64,000 bases of DNA. It comes from CAINVV01 sp963663005. Lineage in GTDB: Bacteria > Bacteroidota > Bacteroidia > Bacteroidales > Prolixibacteraceae. The notes beneath the pieces were generated by a model. That model ran no database searches and was not told the origin of the DNA. It was given only the letters and a program-made list of their open reading frames with translations. Shown here one piece after another: positions 8,208 to 16,979 of the stretch. Within the stretch, counting starts at the first letter, position 1; each line of letters begins with the position of its first letter. A program made the translations under genes and the position numbers. Location: contig CAXXHH010000010.1 in assembly GCA_963663005.2 (NCBI GenBank), forward strand, positions 186,001 through 250,000. Direction: 5' to 3'.

Positions 8208-9332
8208 GGGGCGTTGCCCCATGACCAAATACCAAGAGTGGGTCGAGCAGGATGTCTTCCGTATTTGCTTCCCGGGGCGTTGCCCCGGACCCTAATAACT
8301 TTTTTGGCTTGACCCAAAAAAGTTATCAAAAAAAGTCAAGGCTGCACCCGCTTCGCTCGAAAAAACTACGCTTGACGGCTAAAAATTTTAAAACTCGCCT
8401 TCGGCTCAGACAGTAAAATTTTTTTACGCCGGCTTCGCTTGTTTTTCGGCTCACCGGCTGAGGCCGGTCAAGCGCTATCAATGTTTGTGGTAATGGTGGT
8501 TAATGATGCAAAAAATGGTTGGTAAAAGCCTTGGAAACTCACGCTAGATAAGGCTTTCAATTATACTAATTCAATTTATAATATAAGGAATAATTCGACC
8601 CGAAAATCTTAAAACAATTTGCTTTCTGGAGGATTGCCCTGAATCCAAATACCAAGAATGGGTTGAGCAAGATGTCTTAAAATAATTGTATCCCGGGGGC
8701 GTTGCCCCGGACCCTAATAACTTTTTTGGCTTGACCCAAAAAAGTTATCAAAAAAAGTCAAGGCTGCACCCGCTTCGCTCGAAAAAGCTACGCTTGACGG
8801 CTAAAAATTTTAAAACTCGCCTTCGGCTCAGACAGTAAAATTTTTTTACGCCGTCTTCACTTGTTTTTCGGCTCACCGGATGAGGCCGGTCAAGCGCTAT
8901 CAATGTTTGTGGTAATGGTGGTTAATGATGCAAAAAATGGTTGGTAAAAAACTTTGGAAAGTCTCGCCTGATATGGCCTTCAATAATTCCAATTCAAATC
9001 GTAATGCAAGGAATAAGTTGACCTGGATATCCTAAAATAACCTGATTCTCGGGGCGTTGCCCCATGACCAAATACCAAGAGTGGGTCGAGCAGGATGTCT
9101 TCAGTATTTGCTTACCGGGGCGTTGCCCCGGACCCTAATAACTTTTTTGGCTTGACCCAAAAAAGTTATCAAAAAAGGTCAAGGCTGCACCCGGTTCGCT
9201 CGAAAAAGCTACGCTTGTCGGCTAAAAATTTTAAAACTCGCCTTCGGCTCAGACAGTAAAATTTTTTTACGCCGTCTGCACTTGTTTTTCGGCTCACCGG
9301 CTGAGGCCCGTCAAGCGCTATCAACATTTGTT
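8208..9332. repeat. Three tandem copies of a ~421-bp non-coding repeat
   Basis: Copies run from about 8208, 8630 and 9051; the third is cut short near 9332. Corresponding points (for example the GTTGCCCCGGACCC block) lie 421-422 bases apart. Each copy contains the palindrome GGGGC-GTT-GCCCC. Each also has a hairpin with 13-bp arms and a 6-nt loop (8295-8307 with 8314-8326 in copy 1, core AACTTTTTTGG), GC-rich blocks with CGCTTCGCTCG and CGCCTTCGGCTCAGACAG, and an AT-rich tail. Copies 1 and 3 match best in the first 100 bases; copy 2 has drifted there. No open frame runs through the unit. The 7796-9368 interval otherwise holds no gene. Confidence 0.85.
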
Positions 9333-9368
9333 TTACAGCCTGGTCGAAACAAATATCATTACCAAAAA

Positions 9369-10442
9369 TTACTGGGCGAAGTACATATAGACCGCGAAGG
9401 ATGCCAGCCAGTGGGTGCCGAGATAGTTTTCGGAAATGACGTGGGGCAACGCATCTTTGGCGTGTTCATTGCCAATACGCCGTAACTCCTTTGCCATGAC
9501 GCTGCCGGCTGGAAGTGCTTTCGCCAGGTTGAACATGCACCAGGCGCGACTGAGGTTCAGTCCGTCGAGATGGACGCCTGTCGGGTCTGCTCTGTCGGCC
9601 ACCACAGCAGGATGTTGCAGGGAGGCTGGAATGGCGGGCAGAAAAGCGGTAAACCACTTCTGGAACTCCTCCTTACTCAAGACTCTGCGCATCAGGTCTG
9701 CCTCAATCAGGGAGGGTGAGAAAAAGTCGTCGCCTTCCGGTTCCCAGGAGGCAGGAATATTTTTGTCCTTCAGGTAATAGAAACGACTCCGCTCTACCAG
9801 GAGCTTTTCAAATTCCTTGTCGCCCATGAGTCGGGCATAATCCAATGCGAATCCGATCCCGAAAGCGGTATTGGCGTGTACTCCCCTTCTCAACGGGTAG
9901 TACAATCCCGGCAGGTATGTCTTGTAGTTTTGAACCACCTGCAGCGCCAACGGTTTAACTATTCCGTACCACTTCTCCCCCAGCGGATTATCCCAGGTGG
10001 CCAGCTCCGTTGTTAATTTAAGAAGCCAGCTCCAGCCATATGGCCGCTCATAGCTAATTCGACCGGTCGCTTTCAGATAGGCAACCTCAACGGCAATATT
10101 TGCGGGCGTTAAGGAGAGGTCGATCGACTTAATGATAGAATCCCGGGCCGGTAGATCCGGATATTCCTTGAGCAATTTGACCAGCAACCAGTGACCATGA
10201 ACCGAAGAATGCCAATCATAACATCCATAAAATGAAGGATGTAATTGAGAAGGAGTACCCACATCCTTGTCTGACTGCATGCTGTGGCTGATATTGTTGG
10301 CATATTCGGTATGAATGCATTTGAACGCGAGCCGGGCCAGTCGACCAGCTTGCTCGCGATCCGGTTTCTGACCAACCTGCGAATAACCTGCCGCAGCGCA
10401 GAGGAGCAGGATGGCAAAGAGGAATCCAATTTTTTTCATCAT
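9369..10442 (-). CDS. DUF2891 family secreted protein
   Basis: From ATG at 10440-10442 the product has about 357 residues and opens with a signal peptide (MMKKIGFLFAILLLCAAAGYSQ), so it is probably periplasmic. A frame extension up to 10478 would overlap the next gene and spoil the signal peptide. The mature part contains HPSFYGCYDWHSSVHGHW, a block characteristic of DUF2891 proteins, which are predicted alpha/alpha-barrel proteins of unknown function. An H/W/D-rich helical fold could suggest carbohydrate binding, but no catalytic residues are established. It lies 28 bases after the metallo-hydrolase gene on the same strand. Confidence 0.75.
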   Translation of the reverse strand: MMKKIGFLFAILLLCAAAGYSQVGQKPDREQAGRLARLAFKCIHTEYANNISHSMQSDKDVGTPSQLHPSFYGCYDWHSSVHGHWLLVKLLKEYPDLPARDSIIKSIDLSLTPANIAVEVAYLKATGRISYERPYGWSWLLKLTTELATWDNPLGEKWYGIVKPLALQVVQNYKTYLPGLYYPLRRGVHANTAFGIGFALDYARLMGDKEFEKLLVERSRFYYLKDKNIPASWEPEGDDFFSPSLIEADLMRRVLSKEEFQKWFTAFLPAIPASLQHPAVVADRADPTGVHLDGLNLSRAWCMFNLAKALPAGSVMAKELRRIGNEHAKDALPHVISENYLGTHWLASFAVYMYFAQ

Positions 10443-10470
10443 TCGTTTGTTAGGTAGTGAGAACCAAATT

Positions 10471-11235
10471 CTACTCAATGTTGATTATCAGTCCGTCGGT
10501 CGCGGGGGCAATTCCATCTGGCAGGATTCTGACTAAATCCGCATGCAGACCCATTTCGTGGCTCATGTGCGTCAGGTATGTCTGGCGGGGAGCGATCGTC
10601 TTCACAATTTCGAGAGCCTGTTCCAGGTTAAGGTGGGAGATGTGAGTGGCTTTTCTCAAAGAACAAATAATTAGCACCTCTAAATCTTTCAGTTTCTCCA
10701 GTTCCCAGGGTTCGATGCGATTGAAATCTGTGAGATAGGCGAATTTTCCAAAACGGAAACCGTAGACGGGCAGTTTGTGATGGAACAGCCGAATGGGAAT
10801 CACTTCGATATCGTTAATTTTGAAAGGCTTGCCATCGATGGGAATGAGGTCCATTTGCGGCGTTCCGGGATATTTTATTTCCGCGAAAGCGTAATTAAAG
10901 ATGGTCATCAGATTATCGGCCACCCTTTTTTCGCAATAGATATCCATTGGGGCCTTCCGAACCCAATTGAAACTGCGGATGTCATCCAGTCCGAAAATAT
11001 GATCGGCGTGTTCGTGCGTGAGCAGGACAGCATCCAGATTCTTCACGCCGTGCCTTAACATTTGCTGTCTGAAATCCGGTCCGGCATCGACCAGGAGACT
11101 GGTATTGCCGACTTCAACCAAAACTGCGCACCGTAACCGATTGTCACGCGGGTCTACAGATCTGCAAACCTCGCAGTTGCAAGCTATGACAGGAATCCCT
11201 TGTGATGTGCCTGTTCCCAGGACGGTTACTCTCAT
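10471..11235 (-). CDS. PhnP-like metallo-beta-lactamase-fold hydrolase
   Basis: The 254-residue protein starts MRVTVLGTGTSQGIP and has the metal-binding motif THEHADH (about residues 74-80), which defines the metallo-beta-lactamase fold with a two-metal centre. An additional CNCEVC near residues 19-24 resembles the extra zinc site of PhnP, a cyclic phosphodiesterase. Further histidines occur near FHHKLPVYG and HMSHEMGLH. In this phylum such single-copy genes are housekeeping-like and not tied to phosphonate use; the substrate is unknown. It is cytosolic and lies between an RsmI-like gene and a DUF2891 gene on the same strand. Confidence 0.85.
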   Translation of the reverse strand: MRVTVLGTGTSQGIPVIACNCEVCRSVDPRDNRLRCAVLVEVGNTSLLVDAGPDFRQQMLRHGVKNLDAVLLTHEHADHIFGLDDIRSFNWVRKAPMDIYCEKRVADNLMTIFNYAFAEIKYPGTPQMDLIPIDGKPFKINDIEVIPIRLFHHKLPVYGFRFGKFAYLTDFNRIEPWELEKLKDLEVLIICSLRKATHISHLNLEQALEIVKTIAPRQTYLTHMSHEMGLHADLVRILPDGIAPATDGLIINIE

Positions 11236-11319
11236 ACGTATTCGAATTATGATCTGTCAGATAAATCGTTTACCAGTTTTTAAAAGAATAAGTGCCTCTC
11301 TCCAACTGTTTCGCCCCTC

Positions 11320-12024
11320 TCACGAGCTTTGCAGGAGAAAAATCGCAGGCCGTTTGTTAATATCGGGAATGGATTTTTTCCAGTTGGCAATTGTTTTTGT
11401 TACCACGAATTCGCTATCCAGGGTCAAATCCACGGCAATACAGAGTCTGGTATGTTCGTTGCAGGTGGCAAGCAAATCTTTCAGGAGTTTTGTGTTGCGG
11501 TAAGGCGCTTCAATGAATATTTGAGTTTGCTTTTCTTTGGCAGAATACCTCTCGACGTCGCGGATGGCAGCATATCGTTCGACTGGCTTAATCGGAAGAT
11601 AGCCGATAAATGCAAAATTCTGGCCATTCATACCCGAAGCCATGAGCGACAATAGGATGGACGATGGTCCGACGAGCGGCACAACCCTGATACCCTTTTC
11701 GTGCGCAATTTTAACCAGATCGGCACCCGGATCGGCTACTCCGGGACATCCGGCTTCGGACAAAATCCCAATATCGAAACCCTGTCTGATTGGATCGAGA
11801 AGTAGCTCCAGTCCCATTTTCTGAGAATGTTCGTTCAGCTCCTTGAAATCCAGATCATCAATGACAATCTCAGGCACCATTTTTTTGAGATGGCGGCGTG
11901 CGGTGCGGGTATTTTCCACCACAAAATAGCGAAGGGAACGCACTACCGAAGTGATTTCGGCAGGCAGGACTTTTTCGACCGGAGTCTCGCCCAGCGTGGT
12001 TGGAATCAGGTAAAGGTTTGCCAT
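11320..12024 (-). CDS. RsmI-like SAM-dependent methyltransferase (tetrapyrrole methylase fold)
   Basis: The 234 residues show the tetrapyrrole methylase layout. There is an N-terminal LYLIPTTLGE, a central SEAGCPGVADPG (the SAM-binding loop of the RsmI family), VPLVGPSSILLSLMASG, and a C-terminal FIEAPYRNTKLL segment. RsmI 2'-O-methylates C1402 of 16S rRNA. This protein is a little shorter than E. coli RsmI (286 residues) and belongs to the short form common in the phylum, so the exact target is inferred. Start is ATG at 12022-12024, 52 bases after the end of the eda gene, so it may be transcribed by read-through from the uronate operon. Confidence 0.85.
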   Translation of the reverse strand: MANLYLIPTTLGETPVEKVLPAEITSVVRSLRYFVVENTRTARRHLKKMVPEIVIDDLDFKELNEHSQKMGLELLLDPIRQGFDIGILSEAGCPGVADPGADLVKIAHEKGIRVVPLVGPSSILLSLMASGMNGQNFAFIGYLPIKPVERYAAIRDVERYSAKEKQTQIFIEAPYRNTKLLKDLLATCNEHTRLCIAVDLTLDSEFVVTKTIANWKKSIPDINKRPAIFLLQSS

Positions 12025-12076
12025 ATAAGGAGGTGAAATTAGCGATTACAGATTGAATAATATCGATCCGCGAATA

Positions 12077-12754
12077 TCACTTTTTTGATCTTATTTCCCG
12101 GACGATGGCAATAGCATCCTTAATTTTTTGTTCGATAAATCCATAATTGCCAGCCGCGATGACCTCCGGCGGAGTTAACTGCGAGCCTAATCCAACGCAG
12201 GCGACACCGGCGTTAAACCAAGCCTCGAGGTTTTCCCGGTCGGGAGTAACACCACCAGAAGGCATGATGCTGGTCCACGGACAAGGCGCCAGAATTGCCT
12301 TCACGAACGAAGGACCACCGACTTCCTTACCAGGAAATATCTTGACGATTTCGCAGCCCAGTTCCTCGGCCATGTTGATCTCTGAAAGTGTTCCGCATCC
12401 CGGCATCCAGGCTATTTTGCGACGATTGCAGACTTTAGCCATTTCCGGATTCAGGCTGGGAGAAACGATAAAATTTGCACCCAATTGAATATAGAGAGCG
12501 GCAGTTGCACCATCGACAACGGATCCGACGCCCATGATCATCTCGGGACATTCGGCGCTGCACCATTTATTGACTTCCGCGAAAACTTCGTGGGCAAAAT
12601 CACCTCTGTTTGTGAACTCAAAAACCCGTGCCCCACCGGCATAGCAAGCCTTCACAACGTTCTTCACGATAGTGGAATCTTTATGGTAATACAACGGAAC
12701 TATTCCGGTTCCCAGAAGTGTATTGAGAACATTTAACCTTTTAAAACGTGCCAT
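12077..12754 (-). CDS. eda: 2-dehydro-3-deoxyphosphogluconate (KDPG) aldolase
   Basis: The 225-residue class I aldolase cleaves KDPG to pyruvate and glyceraldehyde 3-phosphate; the same fold also acts on 4-hydroxy-2-oxoglutarate. Family marks are GIVPLYYHKDS near the N-terminus and the VFEFTNRG segment carrying the catalytic glutamate. Also present are GVGSVVDGATA, the Schiff-base lysine in CEIVKIFPG (about residue 140), and IMPSGGVTP at the phosphate-binding end. It is last in the run kduI-kduD-kdgK-eda, 41 bases after kdgK, and completes uronate catabolism in the cytosol. Confidence 0.93.
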   Translation of the reverse strand: MARFKRLNVLNTLLGTGIVPLYYHKDSTIVKNVVKACYAGGARVFEFTNRGDFAHEVFAEVNKWCSAECPEMIMGVGSVVDGATAALYIQLGANFIVSPSLNPEMAKVCNRRKIAWMPGCGTLSEINMAEELGCEIVKIFPGKEVGGPSFVKAILAPCPWTSIMPSGGVTPDRENLEAWFNAGVACVGLGSQLTPPEVIAAGNYGFIEQKIKDAIAIVREIRSKK

Positions 12755-12795
12755 AGCATGAAAAGTGAAAAATTTAAGAGCGAAAAGTACCTAAA

Positions 12796-13830
12796 TTATC
12801 TTGAAACTCTGCCGGAAGAATCGCCGCCCATCAGTTTTTCAACTTCGGAAACAGAGACCCTGTTATAATCGCCATAGATTGTGTGTTTCAGGCACGAAGC
12901 AGCGACAGCAAAATCCAATGCTGACTGAAGATCTTCCCGGTAGGTAATCAGACCATAGATTAATCCGCCCATGAACGAATCTCCGCCGCCCACGCGATCC
13001 ACGATGTGTGTGATTTGATAGGTAGCCGCTTTGAAGAGGGTTTTTCCGTCATATAGCACCCCGCTCCACGAGTTATGGCTGGCATTTACCGAACCGCGAA
13101 GAGTGGTGATCACCTTTTTGCAGCGCGGAAATTGTGCCATTACCTTTTGTGAAACAGATAGATAGGCATCCGCCTCAACATGACCGGCAGTAACATCGAC
13201 ACCATCCGGATGGATATTCAGCGCCATAGCAGCATCCTCTTCGTTACCGAGAATTACATCGCATCCGGCAACCAGCAACGGCATCACCTCATGAGCCTGC
13301 TTGCCGTATTTCCAAAGATTTTTCCGGTAGTTGAGATCCGTGGAAACGGTAATACCCAGTCTGTTTGCCGCCTGAATCGCTTCCAGGCAGACATCGGCGG
13401 CACCCTGAGAGATAGCCGGCGTGATGCCCGTCCAATGAAACCAGGTGGCGCCGGCGAAAATTTTCTCCCAGTCGACCATACCCGATTTTATGTCGGCAAT
13501 CGAGGACCCTGCGCGATCATATATGACTTTGCTGGCCCGGCTCACGGCGCCGGCTTCCAGAAAATAGATGCCCATGCGCTCGCCGCCACGAATAATTTCG
13601 GACGTGTCTACCCCGAAGCCACGCAATTCTCGAATACAGGCATCGGCTATATCATTCTTGGGTAATCTGGTAATAAACTGGGTGGCAATGCCGTAATTGG
13701 CCAGGGAAACAGCTACGTTAGCCTCTCCCCCACCAAAAGTGGCGCTAAGATTGCCTGATTGTCCGAACCGCTCAAAACCTGGAGTGGCTAACCGTAACAT
13801 GATTTCGCCAAAAGTGATTACTTTTTCCAT
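12796..13830 (-). CDS. kdgK: 2-dehydro-3-deoxygluconokinase (PfkB family)
   Basis: A 344-residue sugar kinase of the PfkB/ribokinase family. The N-terminal FGEIMLRLATPGFERF and GGGEANVAVSLANYG are typical of KdgK. The C-terminal PfkB signature DRVGGGDSFMGGLIYG contains the catalytic aspartate and the anion hole. It phosphorylates 2-keto-3-deoxygluconate to KDPG with ATP. Its position between kduD (15 bases away) and eda supports this substrate over other PfkB sugars. Start is ATG at 13828-13830. Confidence 0.93.
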   Translation of the reverse strand: MEKVITFGEIMLRLATPGFERFGQSGNLSATFGGGEANVAVSLANYGIATQFITRLPKNDIADACIRELRGFGVDTSEIIRGGERMGIYFLEAGAVSRASKVIYDRAGSSIADIKSGMVDWEKIFAGATWFHWTGITPAISQGAADVCLEAIQAANRLGITVSTDLNYRKNLWKYGKQAHEVMPLLVAGCDVILGNEEDAAMALNIHPDGVDVTAGHVEADAYLSVSQKVMAQFPRCKKVITTLRGSVNASHNSWSGVLYDGKTLFKAATYQITHIVDRVGGGDSFMGGLIYGLITYREDLQSALDFAVAASCLKHTIYGDYNRVSVSEVEKLMGGDSSGRVSR

Positions 13831-13845
13831 AGACTATTATTTTTC

Positions 13846-14646
13846 TTATTCAGGAAGTTCGTTTTCGCCTTTCACGTATCCAAAGTTGGCCAGGATTCCA
13901 CCGTCCACATAAAGGACATGACCGTTTACGAAGTCGCTTGCTTTGGAAGCCAGGAAGAGGGCGGCATTACCGACATCTTCGGGTTCGCCCCAACGACCTG
14001 CAGGAGTACGGGTCATTACCAAATCATTGAACGGATGACCATTTAACCGGATATCCGCAGTCTGAGCCGTGGCAATATAACCGGGACCAATGCCGTTAAT
14101 CTGAACATTGTATTTGGCCCATTCGCAGCACATGTTAGCTGTTAAAAGTTTCAGTCCGCCTTTAGCTGCGGCATATGCTGAGACTGAATTACGGCCATAG
14201 ACGCTCATCATGGAACACATGTTGATAATCTTTCCGAACCGGCGGCTTATCATTCCGGGAGCCACGCGTTTAGCGATGATCAGCGGTGCTACCAAGTCAA
14301 TATCCAGCACCTGCTTAAAATCGCTGACGGCCATATTTAAGATCGGAATACGCTTAATGATTCCGGCATTATTTACCAGAATATCAACCGGTCCGACTTC
14401 ATTTTCGATTAGCGTAATGCCCTTGTCGACGGCATCCTCGTTAGTCACATCAAAATTTAGGGTAAAGACATCCAAGCCAACTTTTGCGTATTCAAGTTTG
14501 CAGGCGGCAAGTTTTTCGTCTGACAGATCGTTGACGCAAATTTTTGCACCAGCCGCGCCCAATGTTTTGGCTATGGCCATCCCGATACCATGTGTTCCGC
14601 CTGTGATTAAGGCCACTTTCCCGGATAAATCAAAAAGATCATTCAT
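13846..14646 (-). CDS. kduD: 2-dehydro-3-deoxy-D-gluconate 5-dehydrogenase (KduD-type SDR)
   Basis: A short-chain dehydrogenase of 266 residues from ATG 14644-14646; an ATG two codons upstream is also possible. The nucleotide-binding GGTHGIG, the NNAG motif, and the catalytic Ser plus YAAAK (Tyr and Lys) are all present. The C-terminal FVNGHVLYVDGG is typical of SDRs. The family also includes gluconate 5-dehydrogenase, but the neighbours kduI, kdgK and eda make the KduD reaction the likely one: reduction of 2,5-diketo-3-deoxygluconate to KDG with NAD(P)H. A large inverted repeat separates it from kduI. Confidence 0.9.
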   Translation of the reverse strand: MNDLFDLSGKVALITGGTHGIGMAIAKTLGAAGAKICVNDLSDEKLAACKLEYAKVGLDVFTLNFDVTNEDAVDKGITLIENEVGPVDILVNNAGIIKRIPILNMAVSDFKQVLDIDLVAPLIIAKRVAPGMISRRFGKIINMCSMMSVYGRNSVSAYAAAKGGLKLLTANMCCEWAKYNVQINGIGPGYIATAQTADIRLNGHPFNDLVMTRTPAGRWGEPEDVGNAALFLASKASDFVNGHVLYVDGGILANFGYVKGENELPE

Positions 14647-14681
14647 GAGCATATAATTTTTTGTTGATTATTTAAAAAGCG

Positions 14682-14813
14682 AGTTTGGAGTTTGGAATTT
14701 GGAGTTTGGAGTGAGGCTCCATCGAATGTTGACCTTCGTTGCAAAGGATTAAGATTGAAATGCAAAAATTAGCTTGCAGCGCACTTCAAACTCCAAATTC
14801 CAAACTCCAAACT
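14682..14813. repeat. Nearly perfect 32-bp inverted repeat between kduI and kduD
   Basis: The left arm (14682-14713) and right arm (14782-14813) are reverse complements with one mismatch and enclose 68 bases. Each arm is itself built from GAGTTTGGA/GAATTTGGA units. The right arm abuts the kduI stop codon. In mRNA this would form a long stem just after kduI, which could lower or stabilise downstream expression. It has no clear T-run. Confidence 0.85.
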
Positions 14814-15653
14814 TTACCTAAGCTGGTTTGGCTGAACGACATCCATATCTGAATAATCGAGATTTTCGCCGGCCATGCCCCAAATAAAGATATAGTTGCT
14901 TGTACCGGCGGCGGAATGGATTGACCAGTTTGGAGAAATGACAGCCTGTTCGTTGCTCATCCAGATGTGTCTGGTCTCCTGTGGTTGACCCATAAAATGG
15001 CATACGGCCTGACCTTCGGGTACATTAAAATAGAAATAGACCTCCATTCTGCGGCTGTGGGTGTGAGCCGGCATGGTATTCCAAACGCTACCCGGACGCA
15101 GTTCGGTCATTCCCATCTGCAATTGACACGTTTCGATGACCTTGCTGATCAGCAACTGATTGATTTGCCTTTCGTTGGATGTCTGTTGCGAACCCATCTG
15201 GAGCACGTTGGCATCTTTCAGGGTAATATGACGCGTTGGAAGTTCTTTGTGAGCAGGAGTAGAATTGAGGTAAAAGCGAGCCGGTTCCGCTGCATTTTCC
15301 GACGTGAAGACAATTTTTTCGGATCCCTTGCCTATGTAAAGCGCCTCTTTAAAATCCATCAGATATGGTGTTCCATCTACAGTAACAATACCTTTTCCGC
15401 CAACATTAATGATACCCAGCTCGCGTCTGTAGCAGAAAAATGGCGCCTTCAACGCATCAACGGTAGTTAATTCGAGGGCAGTGTTTACGGGCACCGCTCC
15501 TCCCGCGATATATCTGTCGTAATGGGAATAGACCAGATGAATCTGACCGGCTTCCATTACTTTTTCGATCAGAAAATGTTCCCTGAGTTGTTCCGTGTCA
15601 TACCGCTTAACATCGGAAGGATGTGAAGCGAAACGTTCTTCAAAATGTATCAT
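14814..15653 (-). CDS. kduI: 5-dehydro-4-deoxy-D-glucuronate isomerase
   Basis: The 279-residue cupin-fold protein matches KduI (E. coli 278 residues). It has the metal-binding segment MPAHTHSRRMEVYFYF (two His and a Glu) and the downstream His in NWSIHSAAGTSNY. The N-terminal FEERFASHPSDVKRYDTEQL and the C-terminal YSDMDVV are also typical. It isomerises 5-keto-4-deoxyuronate, which arises from the unsaturated uronic acid released by GH105/GH88 enzymes, to 2,5-diketo-3-deoxygluconate. It is first in the uronate operon; its promoter lies at 15784-15815 and is overlapped by a LacI-type palindrome. Confidence 0.96.
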   Translation of the reverse strand: MIHFEERFASHPSDVKRYDTEQLREHFLIEKVMEAGQIHLVYSHYDRYIAGGAVPVNTALELTTVDALKAPFFCYRRELGIINVGGKGIVTVDGTPYLMDFKEALYIGKGSEKIVFTSENAAEPARFYLNSTPAHKELPTRHITLKDANVLQMGSQQTSNERQINQLLISKVIETCQLQMGMTELRPGSVWNTMPAHTHSRRMEVYFYFNVPEGQAVCHFMGQPQETRHIWMSNEQAVISPNWSIHSAAGTSNYIFIWGMAGENLDYSDMDVVQPNQLR

Positions 15654-15783
15654 GATGTGAATAATTAGTGAGTATGCTTTCGATAAAGAATTTTTTGTTT
15701 GGAGTACATAAAGTTAAAAAAAAGCCGGAATATTTACTCCGGGAAAATGAAGTATCCGAATCACTTTAAGCACTTTTCCGATA

Positions 15784-15815
15784 CAAATATACGGAGTAAT
15801 TGAGAATTGCGCAAT
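15784..15815 (-). promoter_or_regulatory. Bacteroides-type promoter of the kduI operon
   Basis: On the minus strand, TATATTTG (15784-15791) fits the Bacteroidota -7 consensus TAnnTTTG exactly. ATTG (15812-15815) fits three of four bases of the -33 TTTG box, with the preferred 20-base spacing. This predicts a start near 15777 and a leader of roughly 125 bases. Confidence 0.6.
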
Positions 15816-15822
15816 CGATTGC
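15811..15822. promoter_or_regulatory. Candidate LacI-family operator
   Basis: A perfect palindrome, GCAATCGATTGC, with the central CG typical of LacI-family operators. It overlaps the -33 box of the kduI promoter and lies upstream of the divergent LacI gene, so bound regulator would block kduI and could autoregulate. A similar palindrome, GCAAACGTTTGC, is at 39670-39681. Confidence 0.6.
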
Positions 15823-15891
15823 ATAATTATTTTAAAAATGTAGAATAAAAAAATAATTATGCACATCTTTGTAGTAAATACAGTCGAATTC

Positions 15892-16917
15892 ATGCACAAA
15901 AAATCAGAGCCGACCATACATGATATTGCCAGAGAGTTACAAATCTCGGCCTCTACCGTTTCCAGAGCTTTGCAAAATAACCCGCGTATCAGTCTGAAAA
16001 CCAGAGAAAAAATATTCACAATAGCCGAATCGATGGGATACAGGCCTAATACACTCGCCTCTAATCTGCGCACTAAAAAATCGAATACCATTGGGATTGT
16101 TGTTCCACTTATAAACCGCTATTTCTTCTCTGCCGTTATCAGCGGCGTGGAAGATATTGCTTCGCAGTCGGGGTATACGGTAGTGATCTCACAGTCCAAC
16201 GACCTTGCAAACAAAGAAATTTCAATTGTGCAGTCCATGTTTGCCAACCGGGTTGACGGACTTATTATTTCCATAGCCATGGAAAGCACCACCTTTGAGC
16301 ACCTCAAGATGTTCACAAAGAAGAATATTCCGCTTATCTTCTTCGATAGAGCTGTTCCCGAAATCGATACCAATAAGATTGTCGTGGATGATTATATGGG
16401 GGGATTCAGGGTTACTCAACATTTAATAGATCAGGGATATAAGCGAATCGGGCATATGGCCGGACCGCAGAATTTGCTCACCTATTATGACCGAAAAAAC
16501 GGATACATTGATGCCCTGAAGAAGAATGGAATTCCATATGATGAAAGTCTGGTTGTCGTTAACAAGCTTCGGAGTGAAGACGGGGTCGCGGCTGCACAAT
16601 ACATGTTTAGTCTACCAAATCCACCTGATGCCATTTTTTGCGGCAACGACACTACGGCGCTTAGCACGATGATCTATTTGCGCGACCAGGGAATCAGAAT
16701 ACCTGAAGATATTGGGATAGTCGGATTCAGCAACGAGCCCTATTCGAAAGTCGTTTCGCCATCAATAACTACGATTGCCCAGCCCGGATTTCTGATGGGG
16801 CAAAAGGCTGCAGAACTGATTTTGAGCCAGATTGAGCACCGGGAAAAGAGTTACAGGACGTTGGTTATGCCAACCGAATTGATTGTGCGGGAGTCTTCGC
16901 AGCGGATAAAACCCTGA
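15892..16917 (+). CDS. LacI-family transcriptional regulator of uronate/pectin genes
   Basis: A 341-residue regulator from ATG 15892; an in-frame ATG at 15859 would add 11 residues. The N-terminal helix-turn-helix TIHDIARELQISASTVSRAL and the hinge region YRPNTLASNLR are classic LacI features. They are followed by a periplasmic-binding-protein-like effector domain (NTIGIVVPLINRYFFSAVISG to the C-terminus) with FCGNDTTALS and VGFSNEP segments. It is divergent from kduI, the first uronate gene, and convergent with the GH28 gene. Regulation of the kduI operon, probably with a uronate intermediate as effector, is inferred from position and the palindrome at 15811-15822. Confidence 0.9.
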   Translation: MHKKSEPTIHDIARELQISASTVSRALQNNPRISLKTREKIFTIAESMGYRPNTLASNLRTKKSNTIGIVVPLINRYFFSAVISGVEDIASQSGYTVVISQSNDLANKEISIVQSMFANRVDGLIISIAMESTTFEHLKMFTKKNIPLIFFDRAVPEIDTNKIVVDDYMGGFRVTQHLIDQGYKRIGHMAGPQNLLTYYDRKNGYIDALKKNGIPYDESLVVVNKLRSEDGVAAAQYMFSLPNPPDAIFCGNDTTALSTMIYLRDQGIRIPEDIGIVGFSNEPYSKVVSPSITTIAQPGFLMGQKAAELILSQIEHREKSYRTLVMPTELIVRESSQRIKP

Positions 16918-16979
16918 TGCTTGTGCCGTTTGGATTTCGAAAATAACGGTTCCGAAAATGCGGAATACGGACGATTGGC

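Noticed and set aside
8208..9332. Repeat block as a CRISPR array
   Set aside because: Units are ~421 bp with near-identical content and no short repeat/unique spacer alternation; no cas genes nearby.
8121..9485. Short open frames in and beside the 421-bp repeats
   Set aside because: They are not preserved between the three copies and resemble no family; the unit is non-coding.
11018..11503. 161-residue plus-strand open frame
   Set aside because: It lies across the MBL and RsmI-like genes on the opposite strand and has no family features; a shadow frame.
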